Positions 24,636 to 35,825 are shown, counted from the stretch's first letter. The stretch is DNA of 64,000 nucleotides from Eucommia ulmoides (GCA_016647705.1 CM028338.1:20233577-20297576), one strand, 5' to 3'. The notes: generated by a model from the sequence alone, not told the origin. Numbers and translations are program-made.

Positions 24636-25232
24636 ATGCAAAGTGTTTTTTGTGTATCCTCTCTTGAATATGATAGATCCGTATATGATAATGTTATTTA
24701 TGATTCTTGTGGAATTAGTGGTAGTGATGGAGATGAAAATAATGAAAATATCCATATTCTCATGGAAAAATTACTTTCTCTCACAGTTCGTTTTGCTGAA
24801 GAAAACTTAAATTTAAAAAGAAAAATTGATTCTTTTGAAAATGGAAGAAAAATTGTTCAGAAATCTAAAATGCATTTTGATGACTATTGTGGAACAAAAG
24901 AGTTTTCGGATATCATTTTTTAAATAAATAATTTTCTCTCTAAAGTGGATTTTCTTGAAAATAAAAATAGAGTTTTAAAAAATGATTTTAACGTGGTTTC
25001 TAAGAAAAGGTCAGATCTTAAATTAAATATTGATTTACTTAAGCAAAAATTTAAAAAATTAAAATCCGACCTGAAGTCTATTTCAAGAGATTCTAAAACT
25101 GTTTCTTCATCGTTTAAAACAATCTATGGAAGTGGATATGTTTCATCGTCTCATCCTTCATCACAAGCCAATGATTGTAATTTTGCAATTGTTAGAAATT
25201 ATTCATGCTTTTCTATCTATGATAATCAATAG
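24636..25232 (+). pseudogene. C1 gag C-terminal coiled-coil fragments
   Basis: Two neighbouring open segments (24636-24923, 24945-25232) are rich in Leu, Lys, Glu and Asn with heptad-like spacing ('LMEKLLSLTVRFAEENLNLKRKIDSF', 'IDLLKQKFKKLKSDLK'). A serine-rich 'SSSFKTIYGSGYVSSSHPS' follows. SIRE/Maximus gag proteins have just such a C-terminal coiled coil before the zinc knuckle. I give only the family resemblance; this is a fossil. Confidence 0.65.
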
Positions 25233-25406
25233 AAGTTGAGACGTTATTATTGAAATAGAGTTAGACATTTTAAAGTATAATATCCGTTCAGGAATCCTGA
25301 GTTTATGTCTAACAAGAATGGATTCAAAATGAAATGAATACGAAAGAGAGCTATGCAAATGTCTTGTGTAGAGTTGCATAATGCCGGGACTGGACCAAAA
25401 GGAATA

Positions 25407-25560
25407 AACAAAGAGGTTATATCAAACCCAAGACGGGAAGTCATCAAGAATTCACAAGCAACACATACAAAGCGAAAAGATATCCCAATACCAAGATGTG
25501 AAGTTACAAAGAAGTCACAAGCAACACGTGCAAATAAAAAAGATTTACCAAAACCAAGAT
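25407..25560 (+). repeat. Degenerate 63-bp tandem repeat in C1
   Basis: About two and a half units encode the recurring pattern '(I/L)P(I/K)PR(C/R)EV(I/T)KxSQAT(H/R)xxK(R/K)D'. Unit starts are near 25407, 25473 and 25536. SIRE-like elements often carry a repeated basic segment at this point between gag and protease. Confidence 0.7.
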
Positions 25561-26546
25561 GCGTGCAAATGGAAATATAATTGAATCAAATGGCAACAAT
25601 CAAAAGCTTAGAGGATACGGACAGGCCAAGAGAAATTGTGCATCCAAATCAATCGTTGGTATAAATGAGGTAAAAAGCAAAGTCGTCCCCAAGGGTATAA
25701 GAGGTACTCCTAAACCTTTGCAATTTAAGTTCATTAAATTTGTTAAAGAGAGAGGTGTTCAGCATGCCGATTAGATAAGTCGGTAATAGTTTCTAAGACA
25801 TATACTAAATTATGTGTTCTTTAGTTATCTTAGAATTATAGCATGATGATTAGATAAGTTTGCATGTGTGTGTGAGAGAGATCTACTAAAAGATATGTTT
25901 GAAAATATGTTAAACATGTTGTTTATGAATTATTCATCAATGAATTAAGGTGATTTATTAAAATGCATGATATCTTGATTTATTTAAAATATTAAGGATA
26001 ATTAAATGATAAAGAATGATTTGATTGATGTATTTATTTGATTTGAATTGTTCATGACCTTGATTATGTGCTTACATGGAATTTTATTGTTAGCTAATAC
26101 TGATTCATTAATTAAAACTAAGTTATGTGATGGTTTTCTTGTATCAAATATTTGATAAAAATCAGTTTTTAGCATGATCTTATTTAACTGGCATATTGTA
26201 TGAATCATGGTTGGTATCTATTTATGAAATTGTGTTAATCTATTTTTGATACCATATATACAATCGTCTGAATATACATGACATATCAATTTGTGCTTAA
26301 TGTTTTAAGTTTATACTTTGCACATGGATGTATTTATAGCCATTAAGTATCTAGCTATATGCATGATAACATGTCATTCTCATACATTTCATGTCTTCGT
26401 GTTTTTAAATGATTGTTATTCTGAAAAGGATCTAGAATGTTATAAGATAATATCTTTAATATGCATGTTATTATTGAGATATGATTCATGTCCTTGTGCG
26501 TTAACGATTATATGATTTTAATTCAATCCAAAAGGATGTTGTCAAA

Positions 26547-26747
26547 TTGAATTGTAAAAAATTAAGCTATTTGAAAATATATGTGGACGATATTATCTTG
26601 GGTTCTACTAATGAATATTTTTTCCAAGGGTATTTCAAGATTATGCAAGTCAAATTTGAGATGAGCATGATGGGGAAGTTAACCTTCTTTCTTGGGTTGC
26701 AAATCAAGCAAGCAAATCAAGCAAACCAAATAAGAGATTTTTATTAA
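26547..26747 (+). pseudogene. C1 reverse transcriptase fragment
   Basis: It contains the catalytic box 'YVDDIILGSTNE' followed by 'MQVKFEMSMMGKLTFFLGLQIKQ'. 'FEMSMMG(E/K)L(N/T)FFLGLQIKQ' is typical of SIRE-type copia reverse transcriptase. About 1.3 kb upstream, where protease, integrase and the first part of RT belong, I recognise nothing. Fossil fragment. Confidence 0.9.
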
Positions 26748-27015
26748 TCAATCCAAGTACACCAAAGAGTTGCTGAAAAAGTATAACTTGGATTGCGCTA
26801 AAGAGTATAAAACTCGCATGGCAATAACTACGAAAATAGATAAAGATGATACGGGCAAAAGCATAAATGAGAAAATGTATTAAGGTATGATTGGTAGCTT
26901 GTTGTCTCTCACTTCTAGTAGACCTGATATAATGTTTAGTGTATGCTTGTGTGCAAGATTCCAGTCTTGTCCTAAAGAATAACATTTAACTACGGTTAAG
27001 CGGATCTTTAGATAT

Positions 27016-27339
27016 TTGAAAGGGACAAGTGACCTAAGATTATGGTACCCTAGGGAGAGTGACTTTGGAGTGTGTATGGAGGAAGTCCCTATTTATTGTG
27101 ATAATAGAAGTGTTATATGTTTACGTAAAAAATCGACACAGCACTCACGAACCAAGCACATAAAGATTAGATATCATTTCATTCATGATCATATTCAGAA
27201 AATGAATATTACTATTGAGTATATTGATACCTCCGATCACCTTGTCGATATCTTTATCAAACCTTTAGCAAAAGATCAGTTCATGAAAAATATTCGAGAT
27301 TTAGGTATGGTTAGGCATAACAATGCTTGCCTAGAGTGA
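27016..27339 (+). pseudogene. C1 RNase H fragment and polyprotein C-terminus
   Basis: It begins 'KGTSDLRLWYPRESDF' and continues 'VPIYCDNRSVICLRKKSTQHSRTKHIKIRYHFI', 'IEYIDTSDHLVDIFIKPLAKDQF'. This is the conserved RNase H core and terminus of Ty1/copia polyproteins. It is followed by the 3' untranslated region with 'gggggagtgtga' near 27597 and the polypurine tract at 27657-27668. Confidence 0.9.
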
Positions 27340-28822
27340 TGTTTTTGGTTCTCCGCCCCCACTTTTTGAGATGACAAAGGGACAGAATTTGGTTGATGTT
27401 TAAATGTGAAATTTGTTTGACATAAGGGGAGATCATGTTGATATTGTGCTTTAAACGAGTTATGAATTTGTTCGCCTAAGCATTGCACTGATTAAAGATA
27501 GATCTATGTTATATTTATTTTTGGGCTTATATTAAATTGTTTGAATTTATCTTCATGATTGTGCTTAAATGAGTTTAATAACAGTCCTCGAATTTAGGGG
27601 GAGTGTGATTACAATTTTATTTAGAAGTAAACATTAAAGTTAATTGTCATCATCAAAAAGAGAGAGATTGTTGTTCCCGAGATTTTGATGAACAATTAAA
27701 AATTGATGTTTTTAGTAGAACTAATGTGTTTGTTGAGTGTTTCAGAAACGGAATTCCATTTAAAGATTATATCATGAATAAAATATCAAGGGTGCAAAGA
27801 TGGACATTGAAGAAATGAAGTGTGTTGAAGATTCTGAAGAAATTAGGTAAAAACAACTCAATATACTTATACTCTTAATGCAACCCGAATTACGATCACA
27901 CACGACACTATTAAATGAGTGTTTTTTTTTTGTGTGTGTGTGTGTGTTTGATTTGATGAAATTTAAGATCCTAATTAATGATTAAATATGTGCTCCTATG
28001 TTAAATTGAAAAATAAAAATTAAGCTAGGTAAGAATAATGTTTAAAGTTTGAGTTTAAAGTTAATTTAGTTAACCGAGAAAAGTAATCGATTAACAGGTT
28101 AAAACGTTGAGTTTTAGAGTAGAAATAAGTGAGAAAGTGACCAACCAGTATCAATCGGTCAACTTATCTGAGAAGGATTAGTCAACTGATTAAAACAGTG
28201 AGGTTTCGAAGAAAATATAGAAGATCCTACTTCAATTGATCAACCGACCAAGAAGGAATCGGTCAACCGATGGGCACAGTAGAATGGTAGTGAAAAGTCT
28301 CTAAAATGATCGATCAACCGATTGTAGGGTAATCGGTTAACCAACTGCGCTAGGGTTTGGCCTAGAAAACTCTCTGAACCAATCGGTCAAACAACTGGTG
28401 TTTGGTTTTGTCTTGGCTTACACGCTGAATCAATTGGTCAACCGATTGGCCACGGTTCGGTCAACCGACTATTTCGGTAAAGATCTCAAGGATTTTGGGG
28501 TTTCAGTCAAAAACTAGTCATTTTTTATGATTCCAAGGGAAAGATTCAGGGGATCTGATCTTGTGGAAGATATGGTTCATATATTTTGAGTTTATATTGA
28601 TTTGATTCACATATTAAATGATTTTCTCAATTTGCTTTATTAAATACTTCTTATCTTTGTGATTGTTAATTGAGAAATAATTTATGGACTTAATTAAGAG
28701 TTTTAAAATCTATTCTAAAAAGAAATACACCAAAATTGAATGGATATGATATATGGGGTCTATAGGTGCCTTTTAGAGGCATATCCTTCTAAAATTAGTC
28801 GTTGGAAGGCTTGATCTTATTC

Positions 28823-28832
28823 TATATAAATA
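28823..28832 (+). promoter_or_regulatory. LTR TATA box, C1 3' LTR
   Basis: TATATAAATA occurs in the same context as at 23408-23417, about 360 bp downstream of the palindrome cluster. Confidence 0.6.
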
Positions 28833-29363
28833 GACCTACGAAAATTGGATAAAAGATATCAAGAACATTAGTTTCTAAGCTTTTTTAAGAGTTATCATTC
28901 TTTGAGATTCATTCGAGAGATTTATTGTCTTACGTTCTTGATCTAAAGAGTTGATTGTTTTGGCATCACCGATTTGTGCTATTTTGCGATTCTAATTATA
29001 TTCTTTGGTGTTATCCTGGTGAGATCTTTCCAAACTATTATTCCATATTGTGATTTAATATTATATTATTTTCTTGGTTGTTAAGATCTTTGAAAAATTG
29101 TTCACAAATTTAAGGGCATAAAATCTTTTTAAAACAATTTTGTATGATTATCTAGTTACGAGCTTTAATTTGTATTACCCACACTTATTTATAATCAGAT
29201 ATTAATTTGTCTCACATTGAATCTATCACGTAGTAAATTTCAGGATATTAATCGAGTATATCTGTTTTGAGGTAGTAGAAGCTCCATGTGGGAAGAAACT
29301 TAAATTTTTGTGTATTTATGAGTTTCAAAGGATTAGACATGGTTGGGCCAATGTCTAGTCAGG

Positions 29364-30945
29364 TAATAGGTGTGATCTACCTATATATTTCTAAACCGAT
29401 TTTGTTAGTTTTAGAGTAGTTTTTATATTTATTTTATTATGTTTTAATTAGTTTTTATACTTTTTGTATAAATCAGGTGTGTGGGGCGAAGAGATAGGAA
29501 ACTGGAACGAAAACGATGAGATCGAACCAAAAATGGTCAAAGAACGGTGGAAAAACAAGCTCGGAGGCAAAATTATGAAATAAGCCCACCGCCGCGGCGT
29601 CCAGACCTCTGCCGCGATGGTGAAGATGTAGAGACTAACCTATTCTTGCTAGACACTCACCGCCTAGGCGATAAAACAGTAGAATGCAATCCTAATCCAC
29701 TGTTGTCTTCACTGCCGCGGCGATCAACCAACCGACCTACTCACCACCTAGGCGGTGACCTCTGCACAGTCTAGGATATTTTTGAGATATTTTGCCTATA
29801 AATATCCACTCCTATCTTCTCCTCTTGCGCCCTCCGACCATTAAAGCCCCTTTAGGGCTTAGTATAGGATATGTAGATGAGTTTTAGAGGGAGAGCTCAC
29901 ATCCCGAAGTGGAGGAAGACGGCGAAGCAATCGTTGAACGGTTCTTAGAAACAAATCTTTGGACGAGGCTAAGTTCTTGGATTTCTTCCTTTATTTCTTT
30001 AACTTAGGATATTGTGAGCATGTTTAGCTCGTTCTTTATTTGTAAATGTGGTTATGGCCGTAGTTAAATATGGATTGTATAGGGATTAACGAATATATTT
30101 ATAAATATATGATTCGGATGATTTCGGTGTTGCGTTTATGTTTATTCTTCGTAGTTTGATTGTGTTTATTGTATTATTTGTTTATTATGCTTAGATAGAT
30201 ACATGGAGAATATGGGGTTTGACAAACCCCGGATTAGGGTAAACAAACGCCACGATCCAATAACCCGGTCGGGAGTTGGATTGTGGACAATCGATGACGT
30301 TGGGGAAAGACTCACGTGACCTAGGGTCATTAAGACGTTGAGGGGGACTTCTTCATTGACTCGAAGTAATGTATTCCCCCGTCTTACACTCAGGAAAGGT
30401 GGTGGTGGAGTTTTAGAATTGAGATTGTCGATAGGGTAAGCACAACGCTTGATCCAACAATCCGATTGGGAGTTGGATTGTGTGTAATCAATGATGTTGG
30501 GGTGAGACTCACGCGACCTAGGGTCGACATTGAGGGGTACTTCTTCATTTACACGAAGTTGCATTATATCCCCCGTCTTACACTCGGGAGAGGTGGCGAA
30601 GGAGTTTTAGATACTGAGATTGTGAAATAGGTCGAATATTGTAAACGTAAGTCAATCGAGATTGAACGCGTATTTGTAAACCACGTTAGACAATTCTTTC
30701 CCCTAAAACATATTAGTATATTAGTATAGATAATTTAGGTTATATTAGTTTAGTTCAATTAATTATTTACATTTTTGGTCGCCTAGATAAAGTTAGGTTA
30801 TGACAATTACAGTACTCGATGGTAACGATACCAATTCCTGTGGATACGATACCCGATCTTTCAAGATCACATTATACTAAAACTTTGACCTCGTACACTT
30901 GCGAGTAGTTAATACGCTAACGCGTAACAAACGCTTCGCCGTACA
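29364..30945 (+). repeat. A4 LTR
   Basis: This 1582-bp LTR begins with a variant of TGATAGGTGTGATC and ends '...cgccgtaca'. It is closest to A3: both carry CCTAGG-type palindromes (29580-29760 here), a TATAAATA box (29797-29804) and a tandem duplication of about 196 bp (starts near 30238 and 30434) absent from A1, A2 and A5. Confidence 0.88.
29797..29804 (+). promoter_or_regulatory. LTR TATA box of A4
   Basis: TATAAATA is followed by 'tccactcctatcttctcctc', with the CCTAGG palindrome cluster starting about 40-50 bp upstream. Confidence 0.6.
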
Positions 30946-30951
30946 AGTTTT

Positions 30952-30969
30952 TGGCGCCGTTGCCGGGGA
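30952..30969 (+). other. A4 primer-binding site, tRNA-Asp
   Basis: TGGCGCCGTTGCCGGGGA is, from memory, an exact match to the tRNA-Asp PBS used by plant Athila-like elements. It lies six bases after the LTR end. Confidence 0.9.
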
Positions 30970-31051
30970 TTGTTTTGGTGGTTATTGTCGATATTGTGAG
31001 TAAATGACCTGATTTTACTTTAGGCATTTCTTTTAAATATAATTTTTGTTT

Positions 31052-31269
31052 TGTAGTTTTGTTTTTATTTCTTATGTAGGGTACTTGGCGATGTTAGATC
31101 AACGGGTATTGATGCATCCCTTTCGACGGGATTCCGAGCCATTTATAGTGCGTGGTCGTTTGTAGTTTTGTTTTTATTTTTTATGTAGGGTACTTAGAGA
31201 TGTTAGATCGATGGGCATTGATGCATCCCTTTCGATGGGATTCCGATCCGTTTATAGTGCGTGGTCACG
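31052..31269 (+). repeat. 109-bp tandem duplication in the A4 interior
   Basis: Two units (31052-31160 and 31161-31269) share 'tgtagttttgtttttatt', 'atgtagggtactt', 'gatgcatccctttcga' and 'tatagtgcgtggtc'. It covers the start of the interior's former coding part. Confidence 0.85.
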
Positions 31270-33337
31270 CACATAAGCCGGTGAGGCGTTTCGTTGAAAG
31301 ATCAAGCCGAACAAAGCAAAACCTCACCAAGCTTAAGGGCGATCTGAAAATATCGGGCCAAAGACATTAAATCATGTGCTTCTTGGGAGGCAACGCAAGG
31401 TCATAAATAAGTTAAATCCGTCACAACTGAATTTATTCGAAGGCGAGATTCTCTCGCCTCCCAGGTACGTGTTCTAAACTCCCTTCGTCAGCATGCTTAA
31501 ATTTCATATGTTGAGAATGATGATTGGGTTCGCTGAGGACACTGTCTATTTTGAGTGAGTTTGGCGGTGATGTGTAGTATAGTATGTTTTATGTTTTAAT
31601 GTTTTTCCATATTGCATGTTTGTTTACGTTAGTTTGTGTTTATTTGTTGTTGTTGTTTGCATGTAGAGTTTTGCGTTCATCTGGGCCGTTACCCGATGAT
31701 GAAAATTACCCCTGGTTGTTTTTGAAGTCAAGGGTAATACCCATGCATGTTTGTTTTGTGTGCTTGACTATGTTTTTTGGTAAACATTATTGTAGATCCT
31801 AATTTGCACGAGCACATAGACTCAATGTATTTCTATTCAATTGATTTGAGGTCAATTATCGATTAGCTAAACTCATGATAATTTAAGGATTCTAGAACCT
31901 GATTGAGGGGAAGCTTGAGGCGAAATCCTAGGTAAGGTAGTTTAGGAGACGTGATTTAGGCATTCATTTTGTTGCTTGAGCCTTTTTTAAGCCTACCTTG
32001 TAATATGTTTATCCCTCGTTACCCTGTCAAAACTTAAAATGACATTTCAATTCTAAATACATGAACAAATACCCTGGCCAGTTGATCTTTTTCCAAACCT
32101 ATATCACTGAATTTAAAGGCATATTTGAGTTAATCAAGCTAGCAATTGCAAATGCTACTTGATGTGAGCAGTTGGGTTTAGGGTGAACTTCAGATTGGTT
32201 ATGTATTCGAGTACTTACTTGTCGTTTTTCTTTTGTTTTAACCACACCCATAAAATCATATTAATCGAATAAATTTGGGGGTATGGTTAGTTAAAAAAAA
32301 ACATATGTAAATATAAGTTTAATTCCGTTTTTTTTTTTACAAATGAGTACGTTGGTTTTAAAATTAATTGTTCGAGATTGTTTTCAATCTTTCTATAGGG
32401 GTTCGAGAGTAAATGTGTCAAGCGTTGAGCCTTGGGTAACGTTAAGTTAACAACGTTAACCCATTTTCAATTCTGAAACACCCTTAGCCAAATATTCCTA
32501 AACCAAACCAAGTCCTTTTGATCTCTATAAACTACAAAACCTACATTAGTGGAGAGTAGACCCCAATCAGGCATATGGAAATCCTAATCCTATATGGTCT
32601 AAGTCATGAGTTTCATTGGGGAATAATCCAATCCGGTCGTTGTATAGTTATATTATTGAGTCTCGCACTAACACATTTACAGGATCTAGAATAGCGTTCA
32701 CCATTATTGCATCAGGGTATCTAGGTTTCAATCTTTTCCCGAAAAAATATTAGGGTTTGATCTTTTCCTAAGGTATAAAAAGGTTAGGTTATTATTTTTC
32801 CTTGAAAAGAACGAAGTTTTGATTCTTCCTGAACTGAATTGAGTGAATTGTGAAGGTTCTATCCTTACCTGTAAAAATGATACTTATAAGAGTTGTGAGA
32901 TTTGATCTTTAGCCTGTAAAAAAAATATGTGGTGATTCTTCCTGTAATAGAATTAGGTTACTCTTTAGCCTGTAAAAAAGATAAGGTTCTTCCTTAAACT
33001 GGAAAAAGGGAAATTATAAGTGTTTGGTTCCTACCAGATAAATGAATCAAAGGTTTAGTGGTTGCGAATCTCCATGGAGCTTGGGGGACTAGATTAAGTA
33101 AGGCTAGCTTGATGAACCATGATATATCTTGGTATGCTGCTTTATTATTATTATTATCATATTCTGTTTGAGTATGCACTTAGAATATAAACACTTATTC
33201 GCTACGTAACGAAGATAATAATTGATTATGTGATAAATTAAGTGTAATAAGATTTAATTGTTTAAATTTTTAGAACTGCCTAATTCACCCCCCCCCCCCC
33301 CCCTCCCTCTTGGATAGCTCACTAGGCCAACAGTTGG

Positions 33338-34018
33338 GACCATATATCATAATTGGATTCGATGAGGGTGATTCTGGCTTTAAAAACTTCTTCTGATTGA
33401 ACCACAACTGGAACGGGTATTTTTTCACTCATTTTTTTTTTCTTCACACTCAAATTAAAAGAAAAAACAATCAACTATGTTATACTCTTTAAACATAGCC
33501 GCAAGGTAAAAGAGGTAAACTCAACCAAAAACAAAACAATGGTCAAAGAGCATACACTGGAATCAGGAACGAGAAAGAGAGGGTACCATCGAGACTCGAT
33601 GAAATCGAAATCAAGTTACGCGATGCAAACTGGTCCAGCGAAGACGGCGAAACCGACAGGATCTGGAATGGCGACGGAGGTGGATCTAGGCGGATATACT
33701 GTTGTGAACGGAACCGACAGTCTCGATCGGTGGATATGGATTGAATCAACGCGAGAAGATAGTTCGACAGTAGTTAGGCAGAATCGGCGGATCTGGTTTG
33801 GCACTCTTTATTTTATTTTATTTTCTTCTTCTTATTTTTGTGTTGTGGCTGAGAGCTGAGAGATTATTCTGGGTTTAGGGTTTTTGGCTGAGGGATTTTT
33901 TCGAAGAGATTCTTCTGGGTTTAGGGTTTTTGGTTAATGGATTTTTTTATTTCTTCATCCCTCCCCCCTCTTTTTTTTGAGAGAGAATTTGGATTGTTTT
34001 AATTTGGCTCTGATGCCA
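33338..34018 (-). pseudogene. Copia B leader, gag start and primer-binding site
   Basis: On the minus strand the PBS TGGCATCAGAGCC (34006-34018) is one base from the tRNA-iMet consensus. A leader of about 570 bases with purine/pyrimidine-biased runs follows. The gag start, at an ATG at 33430-33432, reads 'MSEKIPVPVVVQ' and runs up to the C1 insertion at 33337. Open frames on either strand between 33539 and 33859 fall in this leader and have no independent support. Confidence 0.82.
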
Positions 34019-34183
34019 TACTGAAAAGAAGGATTAACGTTTTTCATATCCATCATCTCTATAGTTACAAGAGTATTTATAGAGCTTGATTCTAGGGTTT
34101 CCCTAGAATCAAGCTAATACCCAATATAAATTAAGAAGGTAATTACATAATATAGAAAAGTTTAATTTATATCTTATTTAACA
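34019..34183 (-). repeat. Copia B 5' LTR (about 165 bp)
   Basis: The inner edge abuts the PBS. The outer edge is inferred from the minus-strand start TGTTAAATAAGATATAAATT at 34183. The TATA box is on the minus strand (34074-34081), preceded by a perfect hairpin at 34084-34114. The short length is normal for Ale-like and other small copia LTRs. No second LTR exists in the window to confirm the boundary. Confidence 0.65.
34074..34081 (-). promoter_or_regulatory. LTR TATA box of copia B
   Basis: On the minus strand TATAAATA lies in the context GCTCTATAAATACTC, beginning two bases after the hairpin at 34084-34114. Confidence 0.6.
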
Positions 34184-34555
34184 TGTGTTACCAGAACATG
34201 GTTATCTTCGATAATTTGTGTAGAAAAAAGTAATAGAGATGGTTGATAAAAGCGTTGTAGATCATTGCGGAGAAAATTTTATGGTTAGAAGTGTAAATGG
34301 AGAGAGAGAGAGAGAGAGAAAGAGCAAGATAAGTGGGAACCAAGAGCAATATCGGGTGTAAGGCGTAGAGGTGGTGGCGATTGTGAAATTGAGATTAACC
34401 TAAATTTTCATTTTATATGTGCATTAGAATTATCTAATGGTCCAAAATATAAGTTTGTTTGTCTTTTTAATTTGACGACTGTCTTTATAACTAATCTATT
34501 TTATTATGTAATATATAATAAAACATAACGTATACATTTTGCCTTACATATTTTT
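34184..34555. other. Intergenic stretch with a (GA)n microsatellite
   Basis: A pure GA run lies at about 34300-34319. I see nothing else to name. No open frame has recognisable motifs. Confidence 0.5.
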
Positions 34556-35660
34556 AGGAATATATAGGGAATTATTAAGCTAAAAATAATATACGAGAAT
34601 TTTAACTGGAAATTAGAGAAATAATTATAGAAATTTCTAATTACCCTTATTTTTAAATTATTCCCCTTAATTAACATACAAAAATTATAGAAATAGTTTC
34701 CCTTAATTAATATATAAAAACTATAGAAATAATTATAGAAATTTCTAATTCCCCTTAATTAGAAATAATTCTCACTAATTAATATACAAAAATTACATAA
34801 ATAATTATAGAAATTTTTAATTCTCCCTAATTAAAAAAAAATCATTAATTAATATGTGAAAATCATAGAAATAATTATAGAAATTTCTAAGTCTCCCTAA
34901 TTAGAAATAATTTTTTCGTAATTAGAAATAATTCTCACTAATTAATATACACAAATTATCAAACTAATTATAGAAATTATTAAGTCTTACTAATAAGAAA
35001 TAATTTTCCCTGATTAACGTACGAAAATTATAGAAATAGTTCCTCCTAATCAATATACAAAAAATAAAGAAATTATGATAGAAATTTCTAATTCCTCCTA
35101 ATTAAATACAATTCTTACTAATTAATATAGGAAATTATAGAAATATATAATTCTCCCAAATTAAAAATAGTTTCCTATAATTTGAAATAATTCTCAATAA
35201 TTAATATACAAAAATTATAACTCCCCCTAATTAGAAATAATTCCCCATAATTAAAAATAATTCTCACTAACTAATATACATGTATTATGAAAATAATTAA
35301 AGAAATTTTTAATTATCCATAATTAATTTACACAAATTACAAAAATAATTATAAAATTTTTAATTCTTCCTAATTAAAAATAAATTCCCCTAATTAAGAT
35401 ATAGAAATTATACTTCCCCCAAATTAACATACCAAAATTATAAAAATAATTATAAAAAAATTTAATTCCCCATAATTAGAAATAATTCTCCATAATTAGA
35501 AATAAATTATCACTAATTAATTACAAAAATAACATAAATAGTTTCCCCTAATTAATATACGATAATTATAGAAATCATTATTGAAATTTTTAATCCCCCC
35601 TAATTAGATATAATTCTCACTAATTAATAAATAAAAATTATAGAAACAATAATTAAGTTT
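34556..35660. repeat. Degenerate AT-rich repeat array
   Basis: At least 12 diverged copies of a unit of roughly 60-80 bp recur. The core strings are 'aattatagaaatttctaatt', 'ccctaattagaaataattct' and 'cactaattaatatacaaaaa'. Spacing is irregular, and some copies lack one of the three strings. It has no coding potential. It could be a decayed minisatellite or tandem amplification of a small transposon. Confidence 0.75.
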
Positions 35661-35825
35661 CGCCTATCTCCCTAACCTTTTCTAATAAACGGATAAAGCA
35701 TAAATAAAAATATGGCACCTGCTAAAATCATTCTCTATAACTCTCTATAACACACAACTTTCTCACCAAAAGTAACCCTACATCAGCCATTGCCTCACTG
35801 ACAATCAGTTGGGTGCTCTCTGGTG

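Larger units (their letters stand above)
29364..32711 (+). mobile_element. A4: A-family element with one LTR only, in the C1 3' LTR
   Basis: A4 has a 5' LTR (29364-30945), a PBS (30952-30969) and interior sequence to 32711, where it ends in '...attattgca'. There is no polypurine tract and no 3' LTR. It is nevertheless flanked by perfect TCAGG duplications at 29359-29363 and 32712-32716. Comparison with the C1 5' LTR near 23950 ('gtctagttaaggtagctagg') shows the site needs just one copy of that 5-mer. The interior keeps the family's non-coding landmarks but little gag. Confidence 0.88.
21018..33332 (+). mobile_element. C1: SIRE-like copia element with two LTRs, inserted in copia B
   Basis: C1 has direct LTRs at 21018-24565 (with A2 inside) and 27669-33332 (with A4 inside), each about 2.2-2.3 kb once the nested elements are set aside. 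LTRs begin TGTTG-TC-CGAG-TTTTGATGAA and end GG(A/C)CCAACA or near variants. The target duplication GTTGG is perfect (21013-21017, 33333-33337). The interior (24566-27668) keeps a PBS, a gag coiled-coil part, and RT and RNase H pieces in the right order. It is much too short for a complete SIRE, so C1 is broken. A polypurine tract, 'aaagagagagat', abuts the 3' LTR. Confidence 0.92.
27669..33332 (+). repeat. C1 3' LTR, interrupted by A4
   Basis: It starts 'tgttgttcccgagattttg' and ends 'ctcactaggccaaca' directly before GTTGG. It parallels the 5' LTR: palindrome cluster 28140-28460, TATA box 28823-28832, then the T-rich repeats 32720-33060. A C homopolymer of about 18 lies near its end (33286-33303). 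Confidence 0.9.
10063..34183 (-). mobile_element. Copia B: Ty1/copia element split into three by A1 and C1
   Basis: B is read on the minus strand. Its 5' LTR is 34019-34183, the PBS and leader with gag start lie at 33338-34018, gag/protease/integrase at 18269-21012, and reverse transcriptase at 10063-11036. The pieces are separated by C1 (TSD GTTGG at 21013-21017 and 33333-33337) and A1 (TSD CTGCT at 11032-11036 and 18264-18268), so B is older than both. RNase H and the 3' LTR are not found; the remaining sequence ends at the hairpin insert at 10062. The element is broken and the coding parts carry additional decay. Confidence 0.88.

Noticed and set aside
21018-33332. CRISPR-like array, suggested by the recurring 14-bp palindromes
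   Set aside because: Spacing is irregular, repeats are short and diverged, and they lie in LTR promoters of a plant genome.
33539-33859. Plus-strand open frame of 106 codons, the longest plus-strand one near copia B
   Set aside because: Lies in the copia B leader between PBS and gag start, with competing open frames on the minus strand and no motif.
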